The position numbers and the translations under genes were made by a program. Under the pieces are notes generated by a model. The model ran no database searches. It was not told the origin of the DNA and saw only the letters and a list, made by a program, of their open reading frames with translations. Of a stretch of DNA of 64,000 nt, positions 15,223-23,704 are shown one piece after another (positions within the stretch are counted from its first letter, which is position 1; every line of letters begins with the position of its first letter). The DNA is from Kitasatospora aureofaciens (lineage in GTDB: Bacteria; Actinomycetota; Actinomycetes; Streptomycetales; Streptomycetaceae): assembly GCA_000720845.1 (NCBI GenBank), contig JODU01000027.1:1-64000 (forward strand), in the 5' to 3' direction.

Positions 15223-16446
15223 TCACGGAGACGACGTAGTGGAAGTGTCAGTATGGCGCATTGTTAGGCCCGCATGCTGTCGAAGTTTTTCCTCAAGTGA
15301 AGCAGCCTCATCCAAGACCCAGGAGAATACGTTGAGGAAATGAGGGCGCTTTATCTCTTCGATGTGGCTCGAAGCCCAGCACTGAAGAACTAGTGATATG
15401 AATCCGCGAAACTGCAGGAGGAACCCCTCTGGATGGTCGCCGTAGGCCCCCAAGGGTATTTCCTTGGATATTTCGTGAACGATTGCGGCAATCGCTGTGT
15501 ATCTCGTGATGAAGTCCGGATGCGTTCCTGTGTTATCTTCACTATGCCAGTGCCCAGATATGTGAGACAAGGCGACAAGGGGTATCATAGATCCCGAAAT
15601 TGCTTTATATGTGCGCCCTCGTTGAAGGTCGCCGCCCAGCTCTCCTGATATGTGCAAAAAGGCTGCTACGTCCGCCTCTAGTTCGGAGCGTTGCGAACGG
15701 TTTAGGGCGCTCCATAGCTCTCGTATCCCAGACCTGTCGATCCAGTGTGATACCTCGCGGTAAACGCTCGCGGAGTGCTTAAATAGTTCATCGGTATGCC
15801 CAAGTAGGTGGTGTGATATTTCGTGCGCCAAGGTGAACTCTTCGGCTGCGGCAATCGCTATCTGGTAGCTGCCTATGCGGCGCTTTGGGACATCTGTCAG
15901 TGCTTTATGGGCGACTATGACGGAATTAGTTTGCCGCCAGATAGACGCGGCCTCTTCGGCTAGTAGTACCGGCTCGACCGCCCCTCGGTCAACCTCTTCG
16001 AGGATCCACCAGAGGATCTCGTCGTCGCCCATCTCCAAGTCGATATCGGTGATGATGGTGTTCATTGCATCAAAAAACTGACTGAATAAGGTTGCATAGA
16101 CGATCGCCGCGTTAGTAAACCCTTGATTTATCTCGATTACCCCGCTTTGCTGTGAGGACCAAGCGCTTGCGTTGGCTTCGCCATTAGCGACCCGGGCTGC
16201 GAATATATTGCGCAAGGTCGCCTTCCATGTCGCTGGAGCGATCTGAATCAGGTCATCCATCATCCCTGCAAGCTCGGGACAATTCGATCTCGTTGGTTTC
16301 CAGTGTCGAAATGCCTCGAACTCGGGTCCATTGAGCAAATCGCCCTTACCTTCGGCCTCGAAGAGTGATACCCAGTAGTTCACTTCCTCGGACTGCTGCT
16401 CACTGTAAAAGCGCCTCCTGGACTCCCGCAGGTTCCACATGGTCAT
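15223..16446 (-). CDS. Zinc metalloprotease-like protein (HExxH), lower-GC island gene
   Basis: 407 residues. The gluzincin-type motif AHEISHHLLGH (about residues 218-228) supplies two His ligands and the catalytic Glu. A downstream SELEADVAAF gives the usual Glu ligand and Asp, as in peptidase families with HExxH plus ExxxD. There is no clear signal peptide or membrane segment, so it is likely cytoplasmic. The gene is close to 50% GC and uses AT-ending codons freely, unlike its neighbours, which points to recent transfer. AAGGAG lies three bases before the ATG at 16446 and nine before a second ATG at 16440; the latter may be the true start. A defence or toxin role is conceivable but only by context. 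Confidence 0.7.
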   Translation of the reverse strand: MTMWNLRESRRRFYSEQQSEEVNYWVSLFEAEGKGDLLNGPEFEAFRHWKPTRSNCPELAGMMDDLIQIAPATWKATLRNIFAARVANGEANASAWSSQQSGVIEINQGFTNAAIVYATLFSQFFDAMNTIITDIDLEMGDDEILWWILEEVDRGAVEPVLLAEEAASIWRQTNSVIVAHKALTDVPKRRIGSYQIAIAAAEEFTLAHEISHHLLGHTDELFKHSASVYREVSHWIDRSGIRELWSALNRSQRSELEADVAAFLHISGELGGDLQRGRTYKAISGSMIPLVALSHISGHWHSEDNTGTHPDFITRYTAIAAIVHEISKEIPLGAYGDHPEGFLLQFRGFISLVLQCWASSHIEEIKRPHFLNVFSWVLDEAASLEEKLRQHAGLTMRHTDTSTTSSP

Positions 16447-16803
16447 TTTCTCCTTAGGTAGCTTCCACCTGAGATGCGTTCATTACGCGAAAGCCCATCG
16501 TTCGGTCTGCTCGGGACGAAGGATGCAGTCACTAGCGTCGTACGCCTGCATGCCTCTTCTCCAACCTGCTAGGGATCCCCTCGTAGTATGTGAGGCAAAC
16601 GAGGATGGTGTGGCCAGGTTTGACCACTTATGACTGAGATTGCTTTCCCTCGTTGGTCCTCGGATACGCGACGGCTAAGCTGACGAGGCGTGCTGAGGAA
16701 CGGTGCCTGTGGTGGTCGCTTCCGCTACTGACCGCCACCATCCGCCGTCATTATGTAGACCCCCGGGGAAAAGGGGCGCTTCCCTATGCCGCTGGAACGG
16801 TAA
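16447..16803. other. No gene recognised; right flank of the lower-GC gene
   Basis: This 357-base stretch has reduced GC and no frame with a convincing start. It includes the leader and ribosome site of the metalloprotease gene (16447-16470, complement) and a small CCCCGGGGAAAAGGGG feature near 16770 that might form a hairpin. It separates the imported gene from the end of the long transfer/pilus block. Confidence 0.4.
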
Positions 16804-17415
16804 TTACAGGGCCTTGCGCATCCCACTGGCAGAGTCGCCGAGGAGCTTTTTGATGAGTTGCTCGGTCTCCGTCTCCAGGGAGCAGTCGAGTGCCCGGTTG
16901 ACCTGCTGAACGCGAGAGATGGCTGTGTGCAGCCCCTGCCGGTTGCCGGCCGCATGCTCGATCCGGAGCCAGCCCCGGTACAACAGCTCCGCTGTGTCAT
17001 CGACGTCGAGACCGGTCGCGACAGCTCGGCGGGCGGCGCTGAGGTCGTGATGAGGACCGGAGGCGGTTCGGTAGATGGCCACGGTGTGTGCCACGTCGAC
17101 AATCCGGGTGGTCATCTCTTGCTGGTAGGGCTCGGCCCACGGCAGCGGCGTGCCACCGAATGGTTTGCCGCGGACCAGTGAGAGTGCCTTCTCCAGGTCG
17201 GGCAGGCCGGCGGGACCCGTGGGCATGGCGCGTTCGACGAGCTGCAGGAAGCAGGTCCAGTCGCATCGCACGGCGGGGGAGAGGCGGTAGGGGTCGTCGC
17301 CGGTCCTGCGGCGTGGCACGTAGGGGTTGCCGTCTAGGTCGTTGCCCAGGGAGCGGCGCAGGCCCTGCATCCGGGCGTTGAGAGTGCTCAGGCTCCAGGG
17401 ATGGGTGGGGTCCAT
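16804..17415 (-). CDS. BTAD (SARP-type) C-terminal domain, split by frameshift from the LysM protein
   Basis: Encodes a bacterial transcriptional activation domain: STLNARMQGLRRSLGNDLDG, PYRLSPAVRCDWTCFLQLVE, LVRGKPFGGTPLPWAEP and LYRGWLRIEHAAGNRQGLHT, the helical repeats of SARP regulators. The preceding winged-helix half (IRVLGPIEVTG, LAQLATLLLFRPG) is the end of the upstream frame at 17388-20246. Restoring one base in the GGCGC near 17441-17444 joins them (FRPG, then SAQILCADMDPTHPW). So this is the tail of one long protein rather than a separate gene, unless internal initiation at the ATG near 17415 is used. Confidence 0.75.
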   Translation of the reverse strand: MDPTHPWSLSTLNARMQGLRRSLGNDLDGNPYVPRRRTGDDPYRLSPAVRCDWTCFLQLVERAMPTGPAGLPDLEKALSLVRGKPFGGTPLPWAEPYQQEMTTRIVDVAHTVAIYRTASGPHHDLSAARRAVATGLDVDDTAELLYRGWLRIEHAAGNRQGLHTAISRVQQVNRALDCSLETETEQLIKKLLGDSASGMRKAL

Positions 17416-20246
17416 GTCGGCACACAGGATCTGGGCGCTGCGCCTGGTCGGAAAAGGAGCAAAGTCGCCAGTTGAGCCAGCCGGGGCCCGTGACCGGTGC
17501 TGGCCACTCCTGTCACCTCGATGGGGCCCAGGACCCGGATTTCCGGCGCGTGCATGTCACAGGCTGCGCCCTTAACCGCTGTTGTCTCGACGGTCGTGTT
17601 CGTTGCGGGGGCCTGTTCAGTGGCAGGGTTCTCGTCCTCGAGGTCCGACGACGGTGCGGTGCGGGGGATTGGAGTGTCCGCGCTGGGAGCGTGTTCTCCC
17701 TGAGTGTGGAGCGTCGGTGCGGGTGCAGGCACAAAACGCAGACCGGCTGGATCGGTGGCGGCGGCGAGCAGGGCAGGGAAGATCTCGCTGCCTGCCTCTG
17801 CGTCCTTCGCCACCGCGTCGCCTGAGGCCGCAACGGACCCGGGCGCGTCCCGCTGCGCCTCCTGCTCGCTCTGGTCCACGCTGGTGGGCTCGTCGCTGGT
17901 GGGCTCGTCCGGGACCTCCTTCCACGCCCCTTCGGCCTCATGGGCGGGCTGTGCGGCCACGTGCAGGGCGGTGGTGATCTGGAGGTAGGCGGCGTGTTCC
18001 AGGCGCTGGACCGTGACCTCTTGGCCGGCGGAGTCGAGGGTCTGCGGGGTGCTGAGGGAGGCGTTGAGGATTTCCGCGTCGGGGAAGTGCGGGGCGGCCG
18101 TGCTGGCCGGGGCCACCAGGGTGACCGGAATGCCTGCCTTGTCGATGAGGTCGGCGAATTGCCAGGCGGTGTCGGCATCCAGGACTGACGCGCACAGCAG
18201 CAGGTAGGGCTGGTGGGCGGTGTCGGGCAGCTGGTGGGCTTCCAGGAGCCGTTCGGTCAGGTCACGCAGCGCGTGCGCGGGATGGCGCATGTGGGCGATC
18301 CGCGCGGTGGGCAGCAGTTGCGGCAGGTCCTCGCCGAACCCGACGGTGACGACCTCGATGTCGCCGGCCCACGGGCTCATCGCGAGTTCCAGAGCGAGCG
18401 AGGTGCACACCTCGGTGATGTGCACGGGGTTGCCGTCCAGGAGCAGCGCGGGCACCCGGGCGAGGTTGAGGAGTATCAGGTCTCCCTTCTCGGTGCTGCC
18501 GATGGTGACCATGCCCGGGCAGGGCGCCGGCACGTCACGGGCGGCGTCCTCGTCCAAGAGGACGGCATCCGCGTTCAGAACCCACCACCCGCCCTCACCC
18601 GGAACGAACGGCGCCGGCGGTGGGGAGAGGTCCTCGGGCAGCAGATGGAGGGTGCGGTCCCCGATCCGCGCGGCCCGCACCACCGGCATCCCGGTTCCGC
18701 CGTCCTGCCGGGTTGCCTGGTGGGCCAGGGTCCGCAGCGCCAGGTCCAGGCGGGCGGCGCCGCCGGGCTCGGCGGCCGCCGCCAGCTGTGCCTCGGCCGG
18801 GGAGGGTTCGGCTGCGATGGCGATGGTCTCGCCGGGCTTGCGGCGGCGCCGTTGCAGCGTGCGGCGCAGGGTGAGCGCGCCGGTGACGGCGGCGGCCAGC
18901 AGCGCCCCGGACCCGAACACGATGCGCAGGTTCAGCGGCCCGTCGGGCCGGGCCGGCGCGGGTGGGGCCGTGGCGCCGCCGGTGGGGGTGGCTGCGTCCT
19001 CAGGTGTCTGAGCCGGCGAGGTCGGCGTGGGCGACGCGGACGGCGCGATGGAGGGAGCCCTGGTGCTGGGCCGCGGCGTGGCCTGAGCCGACGCGGAAGG
19101 GGAGCGCTCGGGGTTTGGCTGTGCGGCAGATGGACGGCCCGGCGAGGCGGGAGACGGCGGGCTCGCAGAGGGCGGGGCCTGGTCCGGCACGGGCGCCTGC
19201 CCGGTGTCCGGAGCTGGCCTGTCCGGTGTCTGTTCGCTGTCCGGTGCCTGAGCAGGTGGGGGTGTGCGCTCCTGGCGGTCCGACTCGCCGGGTGAGGGTG
19301 GTGTCTGGGCGTGCTGCTGGTTGGGCACGGTGATCTGCTGCCCGGGGTAGATGACGTCCGGGTCGGTGAGCGCGGGCAGCCCGTCCGGTTGCGGCGTGCC
19401 GCGGCTGGCGGCGAACAGCGCGGGCCACTCGTCACCATCGCCGAGTTCCTCCTCGGCGATCTTCGACAGGTTGTCGCCGTCATCGACGGTGACCACGTGC
19501 GCGCTGGCTTCGTCGTCGGCTGTCGTCTTGGCGGTCAGCTGGGTGCGGTCACCGTCTGCGACAGCGTGGCCGGCGGGCATCTGCAGCTGCCAGCCGGCCT
19601 GCAGGAAGCTGTTCGACTGGAAGACCAGGCCGCCGTCCATGGTGTGGCCTTCGTTCAGGGCGGCGATCTGGCGCCACTGCTCGCCGTCGCCGAGTTCCTG
19701 TTCGGCGATGCTCCACAGGCTCTCTCCCGCCCGGACGGTATGTACCGACGTGGCCGAGTCCGTCGTGGAGCCCGGCCGCACCTGGTCGGTGACGGGTTGC
19801 TCGCCGGCCTGGCCGGGCAGTCGGGTGACGGTTGCGGTGGGCGCCGCGTGTGCGTCGGTGGCGAGAGCCGAGCTGGCGGGCAGCAGTACGAGGATGCTGC
19901 CGATGAGCGCGGCCGCGGCCCGCTGCGAGGCACCGAACCCGCGCGGGACCCGCCAGGTATGCCCGCGCAGTTGCGCTGCCAGCTCCCGCACCGAGCAGAA
20001 CGCGAACTGCACCCAGCCGGTCCAGCCGACGACGAGCAGCAGGGCCAGGAATGCGGCTCCGGTGTCTTGCCGGTCCAGCAGATGCGACAGATCGTCGTGC
20101 GTGGCAGCCCAGATGACCGGACTCGCCCAGGCGAGCAGCAGCGGCAGCCCGACCAGAGCGCCGGCGAGGACGAGCAGGCTCACCAAGCCTGTGATCACCC
20201 GGACCGGGGTACGGCCGACTGTGGCGGAGTCGTGGGCGTGGCGCAT
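17388..20246 (-). CDS. Membrane LysM protein with SARP-like winged helix (frameshifted at the 3' end)
   Basis: 952 residues as read. Two or three N-terminal membrane spans (about 18-40, 60-80, 110-125) precede two LysM modules (about 168-220: VHTVRAGESLWSIAEQELGD; 240-300: VVTVDDGDNLSKIAEEELGD). A Pro/Ser/Thr-rich linker, another span near LRIVFGSGALLAAAVTGALT, and a cytoplasmic region follow. The C-terminus is the first half of a SARP winged helix; the BTAD half is out of frame at 16804. LysM binds peptidoglycan, so the protein could link wall status to transcription or to the transfer/pilus machine. It is the last gene of the leftward Tad block. Such LysM-BTAD proteins recur beside actinobacterial Tad genes. 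Confidence 0.8.
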   Translation of the reverse strand: MRHAHDSATVGRTPVRVITGLVSLLVLAGALVGLPLLLAWASPVIWAATHDDLSHLLDRQDTGAAFLALLLVVGWTGWVQFAFCSVRELAAQLRGHTWRVPRGFGASQRAAAALIGSILVLLPASSALATDAHAAPTATVTRLPGQAGEQPVTDQVRPGSTTDSATSVHTVRAGESLWSIAEQELGDGEQWRQIAALNEGHTMDGGLVFQSNSFLQAGWQLQMPAGHAVADGDRTQLTAKTTADDEASAHVVTVDDGDNLSKIAEEELGDGDEWPALFAASRGTPQPDGLPALTDPDVIYPGQQITVPNQQHAQTPPSPGESDRQERTPPPAQAPDSEQTPDRPAPDTGQAPVPDQAPPSASPPSPASPGRPSAAQPNPERSPSASAQATPRPSTRAPSIAPSASPTPTSPAQTPEDAATPTGGATAPPAPARPDGPLNLRIVFGSGALLAAAVTGALTLRRTLQRRRRKPGETIAIAAEPSPAEAQLAAAAEPGGAARLDLALRTLAHQATRQDGGTGMPVVRAARIGDRTLHLLPEDLSPPPAPFVPGEGGWWVLNADAVLLDEDAARDVPAPCPGMVTIGSTEKGDLILLNLARVPALLLDGNPVHITEVCTSLALELAMSPWAGDIEVVTVGFGEDLPQLLPTARIAHMRHPAHALRDLTERLLEAHQLPDTAHQPYLLLCASVLDADTAWQFADLIDKAGIPVTLVAPASTAAPHFPDAEILNASLSTPQTLDSAGQEVTVQRLEHAAYLQITTALHVAAQPAHEAEGAWKEVPDEPTSDEPTSVDQSEQEAQRDAPGSVAASGDAVAKDAEAGSEIFPALLAAATDPAGLRFVPAPAPTLHTQGEHAPSADTPIPRTAPSSDLEDENPATEQAPATNTTVETTAVKGAACDMHAPEIRVLGPIEVTGVASTGHGPRLAQLATLLLFRPGAAPRSCVPTWTPPIPGA

Positions 20247-20259
20247 CAGGGATTTCCCT

Positions 20260-20706
20260 CTACTCGGGTGCGGTGACGCCGTGCAGGAGCGTGGCGGAGC
20301 CGTGACCGGCGACCGGCATGGAACCGATCCCGACCACCGGCAGGAACTTCGTGGCGTAGGTGCCGGTGGTGTGCACGGTGAGCGTCTTGCCGTCCGCGGA
20401 CACGCTTACCGTGCCGGTGGCGCCGACCGAGTGGAGGTAGGCGCGTGCCGCGGCGATGGCATCCTGCGGCTTGACCACGATGCTCTCGCCGCTGATGGCC
20501 CCGGTCGGGTCGATGGCCTGCCCGCCGGCCCGGGCGGCCTCCCCGGCCACGTGATCGGCGCGCTCGGTGGCCCGCATCTTGCCACCCCCGTCGACCGCCA
20601 CGCCGATGATCCCGATCAACGCGACGACGCAGACCGCCACGAACACGGTGACTCCGCCTCGATCGCGGCCCCCCGTGGCTCGTGCTTTCAGCCAGGTCAC
20701 GATCAT
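20260..20706 (-). CDS. TadG-like pilus assembly protein
   Basis: 148 residues. The short basic N-terminus ends RDRGGVTVFVAVCVVALIGI, the TadE/TadG signature of a membrane span with a processed-pilin look. An extracytoplasmic domain follows with GGGKMRATERADHVAGEAAR (helix), then VVKPQDAIAAARAYL. It is probably anchored in the membrane and helps assemble the Flp/Tad pilus. The start overlaps the preceding TadE-like stop. Confidence 0.8.
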   Translation of the reverse strand: MIVTWLKARATGGRDRGGVTVFVAVCVVALIGIIGVAVDGGGKMRATERADHVAGEAARAGGQAIDPTGAISGESIVVKPQDAIAAARAYLHSVGATGTVSVSADGKTLTVHTTGTYATKFLPVVGIGSMPVAGHGSATLLHGVTAPE

Positions 20707-21185
20707 CGGGCACCTTGCCGCGCGCGGTACTGGTCCACTACGGAGGTAGCTGTTGACCGTAGGGTCTTGGACCCCGGCACCCCCGGAAGCAGCAGGTCAG
20801 ACAGGTCCACGGTGCACTTCACAGTCACCGTGACGGTGCCGACCTGCCCTACCGGCACGCCCAGGCCGCTGGTGTCGATGGCGACGCTGCTGGAGGCGCA
20901 GGTAATGCCCTGGTCGTGCAGGGATTCGGCGGCCGCTGCCTGGGCTGCGGCCTGGGCGGAGGCGGCCGTGCGGTGGATGGACGCCTCCCGGGCGGCGTCC
21001 TGCGCGGCGGCGTCAATTTTCGCGCCGGAGGTGACGAGGCGGCCGCCCGCGAGCGCCAGGCACACGAACATGATCAGCGGCGGGACGACGATGGCCGCCT
21101 CGATGGCGACACTGCCCTCATCACTAGCCCGTGTGCCGCTCAGACGTCGCATCACCCAGGGGGAGGACCTCACGGCTGCACCCAC
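20703..21185 (-). CDS. TadE-like pseudopilin
   Basis: 160 residues. The TadE motif EGSVAIEAAIVVPPLIMFVC (about residues 23-42) holds the conserved Glu of the span. A helix rich in Ala and a small beta domain with one Cys pair (ITCASS and VKCTVD) follow. Located in the Tad operon between a second TadE and the TadG-like gene, it is predicted to be a minor pilin on the cell surface. The N-terminus overlaps the previous gene by 16 bases. Confidence 0.82.
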   Translation of the reverse strand: MGAAVRSSPWVMRRLSGTRASDEGSVAIEAAIVVPPLIMFVCLALAGGRLVTSGAKIDAAAQDAAREASIHRTAASAQAAAQAAAAESLHDQGITCASSSVAIDTSGLGVPVGQVGTVTVTVKCTVDLSDLLLPGVPGSKTLRSTATSVVDQYRARQGAR

Positions 21186-21589
21186 CTCTCGACCGGCCCG
21201 GAGGCCGACTGCGTGATGGCCAGCCCCTTAATCCCCGGGATTATGGACTGAGTGGTGCCGCTGACTTGCACACGTACGCGTTCGCCGTCGCTGCCGGCGC
21301 GCACGCTGGTGGAGCGCAGGCTGTCTCCGGCGGTGCGGTCCAGGACTTGGCGGGCGCGGGCGGTGCCGTCGGCGGGCCCGGCCTGGTAGGCGCGGGCAGC
21401 GGTGACGCCTTCCCGGGCGGCGGTCAGGGCGATCTGCCGGGCGTAGTACCACATGGAGGCCTGGATGACGGCGATTGCGGCGAGCAGCACGAACGGGTAG
21501 ACGATGGCCATCTGGATCGACGCGTCCCCGCGGTCGTCAGCCCGTCTGCGCCCGCGCCACCACGCCGCCAGGCGTTCACGGTCCAGCAT
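21170..21589 (-). CDS. TadE-like pseudopilin
   Basis: 139 residues from ATG at 21589, which overlaps the stop of the pilin gene (TGATG). A much longer upstream extension of the frame is arginine-rich shadow sequence and was dropped. The motif RGDASIQMAIVYPFVLLAAI is a TadE-type span preceded by a basic stretch. The rest (REGVTAARAYQAGPADGTAR, RVRVQVSGTTQSIIPG) looks extracytoplasmic. Likely a minor pilin of the Tad system. Confidence 0.8.
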   Translation of the reverse strand: MLDRERLAAWWRGRRRADDRGDASIQMAIVYPFVLLAAIAVIQASMWYYARQIALTAAREGVTAARAYQAGPADGTARARQVLDRTAGDSLRSTSVRAGSDGERVRVQVSGTTQSIIPGIKGLAITQSASGPVERWVQP

Positions 21590-21828
21590 CAGATGCCGCT
21601 CAGGCTGCCGTTGTACTTCGCGATCACCGCCGCGATGGTTCCGGCGATCACCAGGGCGCCGGTGACCGCGGCGACCCAGATGATGACGGTCGTGATGCTG
21701 ATGTCTCCACGGTCCGGGCGCCGCTGCAACTCGGCGAGGCGTTCCTCCAGCCGCGTGGACACAGCGAGCACGGCACGGCAGACGCGGGCGGCGGTGTACG
21801 TCACGAGATTCTCCTTGTCGGTCAGCAA
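21589..21828 (-). CDS. Small pilin-like protein, candidate major Flp/Tad pilin
   Basis: 79 residues. The basic N-terminal half (RLEERLAELQRRPDRG) leads to DISITTVIIWVAAVTGALVI, a hydrophobic helix after a Gly, the layout of prepilins processed before the span, and a short KYNGSLSGI tail. Immediately upstream is TadC and downstream are two TadE genes, the usual place for the pilin. Cleavage after the Gly by a prepilin peptidase is inferred; no peptidase gene is seen in the window. Confidence 0.7.
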   Translation of the reverse strand: MLTDKENLVTYTAARVCRAVLAVSTRLEERLAELQRRPDRGDISITTVIIWVAAVTGALVIAGTIAAVIAKYNGSLSGI

Positions 21829-21866
21829 GGTGGTTCCAGGGGCGTGCCGTCACGGCCGGCCCGGGT

Positions 21867-22754
21867 TCAGACGGTGAGCATGCGGATCACCGCGGGGAAG
21901 GCCATCAGGAGCATGACCAGCACCGCCAGCAGGGCGCCGGGAGCGGTCATCTTCTCGCTGGCGGCGTTCGCCTCCGCGGCCTGATCGGCGAGCAGTTCGG
22001 CGCTGAGCGCGGCGGTCCGTGCCCGCAGTGCCTTGTAGACGGCGGCGCCGTCGGTGGCGGAGCCGCGCATGATGTCGGCGACGTCGTCCAGGGCCGGCAG
22101 GTCGTACTCGGCGGCCAGCTCGGACAGTGCCTGATAGGGCGGGATCTTCTCCAGCCGGGCCCGGCGCAGCGCGCCCTGCACGTACAGGAAGGGCCAGCCG
22201 CGGCCGACGGCGGCGGCCTTCTCCAGGGCTTCGGTGGGTCCGGCGTCCGCGGCCCGCTTGAGGGCGACCAGGTCCAGGTAGGCGACGAGGGCGTGGGCGA
22301 ATTCTTCCCGGGCCCGCTTGGCCTGGTCTCTCACCGCGAGGTCGGGGGTGATGAACAGCAGGGCGGCGACGGCGAGTCCGACGACGGCCGGCACGTAAAA
22401 GGGCAGCGAGATACCCGCCACGATCCACGGGATGGTGACCAGCACGGGGCACAGCAGCCCGAGGGCCGCGAGCGCGGTCTTCTTCAGCATGAACTGGCCC
22501 GGCCCCTGGCCGAGCAGGGCCAGGTCGGTGACGGGCACGCGCACGCCGGGCAGGCGCTCGAGGCGGGCCAGCAGCCACCGCCCCCACACCTCGTCCCGGT
22601 CCAGGTCCCGCTCGGCGGCCCCGGGCAGGCTGCCGGGGGCCGTGCGCTGCAGGGCCGGCGCCAGAGCGGGCTGCGGGCGCAGCATCTCCCGCACCAGCAG
22701 AGCAGCACCTGCGCCGACCGTTCCGCCACTCAGCACGATGGGCAGAAGGTTCAC
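21867..22754 (-). CDS. tadC: TadC-like inner-membrane platform protein
   Basis: 295 residues with a type II secretion F-domain. An N-terminal span, two central spans (about 100-140: LGLLCPVLVTIPWIVAGISL), the cytoplasmic helical domain (AHALVAYLDLVALKRAADAG) and a C-terminal span (LLAVLVMLLMAFPAVIRML). Its order directly after TadA and TadB is the standard tad arrangement. It forms the membrane base on which the TadA ATPase drives pilin assembly. The start overlaps the TadB stop by 4 bases. Confidence 0.88.
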   Translation of the reverse strand: MNLLPIVLSGGTVGAGAALLVREMLRPQPALAPALQRTAPGSLPGAAERDLDRDEVWGRWLLARLERLPGVRVPVTDLALLGQGPGQFMLKKTALAALGLLCPVLVTIPWIVAGISLPFYVPAVVGLAVAALLFITPDLAVRDQAKRAREEFAHALVAYLDLVALKRAADAGPTEALEKAAAVGRGWPFLYVQGALRRARLEKIPPYQALSELAAEYDLPALDDVADIMRGSATDGAAVYKALRARTAALSAELLADQAAEANAASEKMTAPGALLAVLVMLLMAFPAVIRMLTV

Positions 22755-23704
22755 GTGCTCACTCCTTCGTGCGCGCGTTCAACGGCTGGTGCATCGAGAT
22801 CGGTGGTGGTCGGGGCGGGTAGCCGTACGGTGCTGGCCGCATCGGTGACCAGGAACCGTGGGATGCGGCGGAAAGCGCCGAGCTGCCGCATCAGCGCCAG
22901 CGTGGCGACGAACCCGGCCGTGAGGAACGCGAGGACCAGCTGGCCCAGGAGCGTGGAGTACGGGGCGGTGTAGGAGGGGACGAAGAACCCGGCCACGACG
23001 ATGCCCACGGTGATGAGGGTCATCCACCGCACCGTGGTCCGCGGTTTGGCACGGTCCGCCTCGATGCTCCGCTTCTTGGCGACCTCGTCGCGGACGCTGC
23101 CTGCCAGGTCCTCCAGTGCCTGGGCCAGGCCCGGCCCCCGGTCGCCCGCCGACAGGATCAGCGCGGCCACCACTTTGTCGCCGGTGACGTCGCCGAGCTC
23201 GTCCCCGAAAGCGCGCAGGGCGTCCTCGGGACGCCAGCCCAGCCGCAGCCGGTCGGACAGATTCACGATCTGGGCCGCGAGTTCGTCCGGCGCGCCCTGA
23301 CGACTGGCGATCATCGCCTGCTCCAGGCCCATACCCAGACGCAGCAGACCGGCCAGCCGCTGCGTCCACTCGCTGAGCGCCTCGAGCTGGCCGATGCGTT
23401 CCGCCGCGATCTGCCCAGGGGTGACCAGCCACGGCACACCGATGACCGCAGCCCCCAGCAGGATGCCCGCGACGAAGTTCCCCGAGCCCAGCCACACCGC
23501 GGCGAACACGATGGTCGCGGCGACGAGCAGGGCCCGCCGACGCATCCGGACGTCTTCCGTCTGATCCGCGGGGCCGCGCCGGGCCAGCATCCGCTGCCAC
23601 CGCGGCGCCCGGCGCGGCGCCGCCGTTCCCACGATCCCGGCGACGACACCGACCAGCCCGCCCACGACGGTCATCCCGCTCAACAGCGCCCACAGCAGGA
23701 TCAC
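22751..23704 (-). CDS. tadB: TadB-like inner-membrane platform protein
   Basis: 317 residues from GTG at 23704, which overlaps the TadA stop (GTGA); upstream parts of the open frame are shadow. There is an N-terminal span (LLWALLSGMTVVGGLVGVVA), paired central spans, the T2SSF helical domain (LLRLGMGLEQAMIASRQGAP, then GDKVVAALILSAGDRGPGLA) and C-terminal spans (ITVGIVVAGFFVPSY, LVLAFLTAGFVATLALM). It pairs with TadC in the Tad base complex. Confidence 0.9.
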   Translation of the reverse strand: MILLWALLSGMTVVGGLVGVVAGIVGTAAPRRAPRWQRMLARRGPADQTEDVRMRRRALLVAATIVFAAVWLGSGNFVAGILLGAAVIGVPWLVTPGQIAAERIGQLEALSEWTQRLAGLLRLGMGLEQAMIASRQGAPDELAAQIVNLSDRLRLGWRPEDALRAFGDELGDVTGDKVVAALILSAGDRGPGLAQALEDLAGSVRDEVAKKRSIEADRAKPRTTVRWMTLITVGIVVAGFFVPSYTAPYSTLLGQLVLAFLTAGFVATLALMRQLGAFRRIPRFLVTDAASTVRLPAPTTTDLDAPAVERAHEGVST

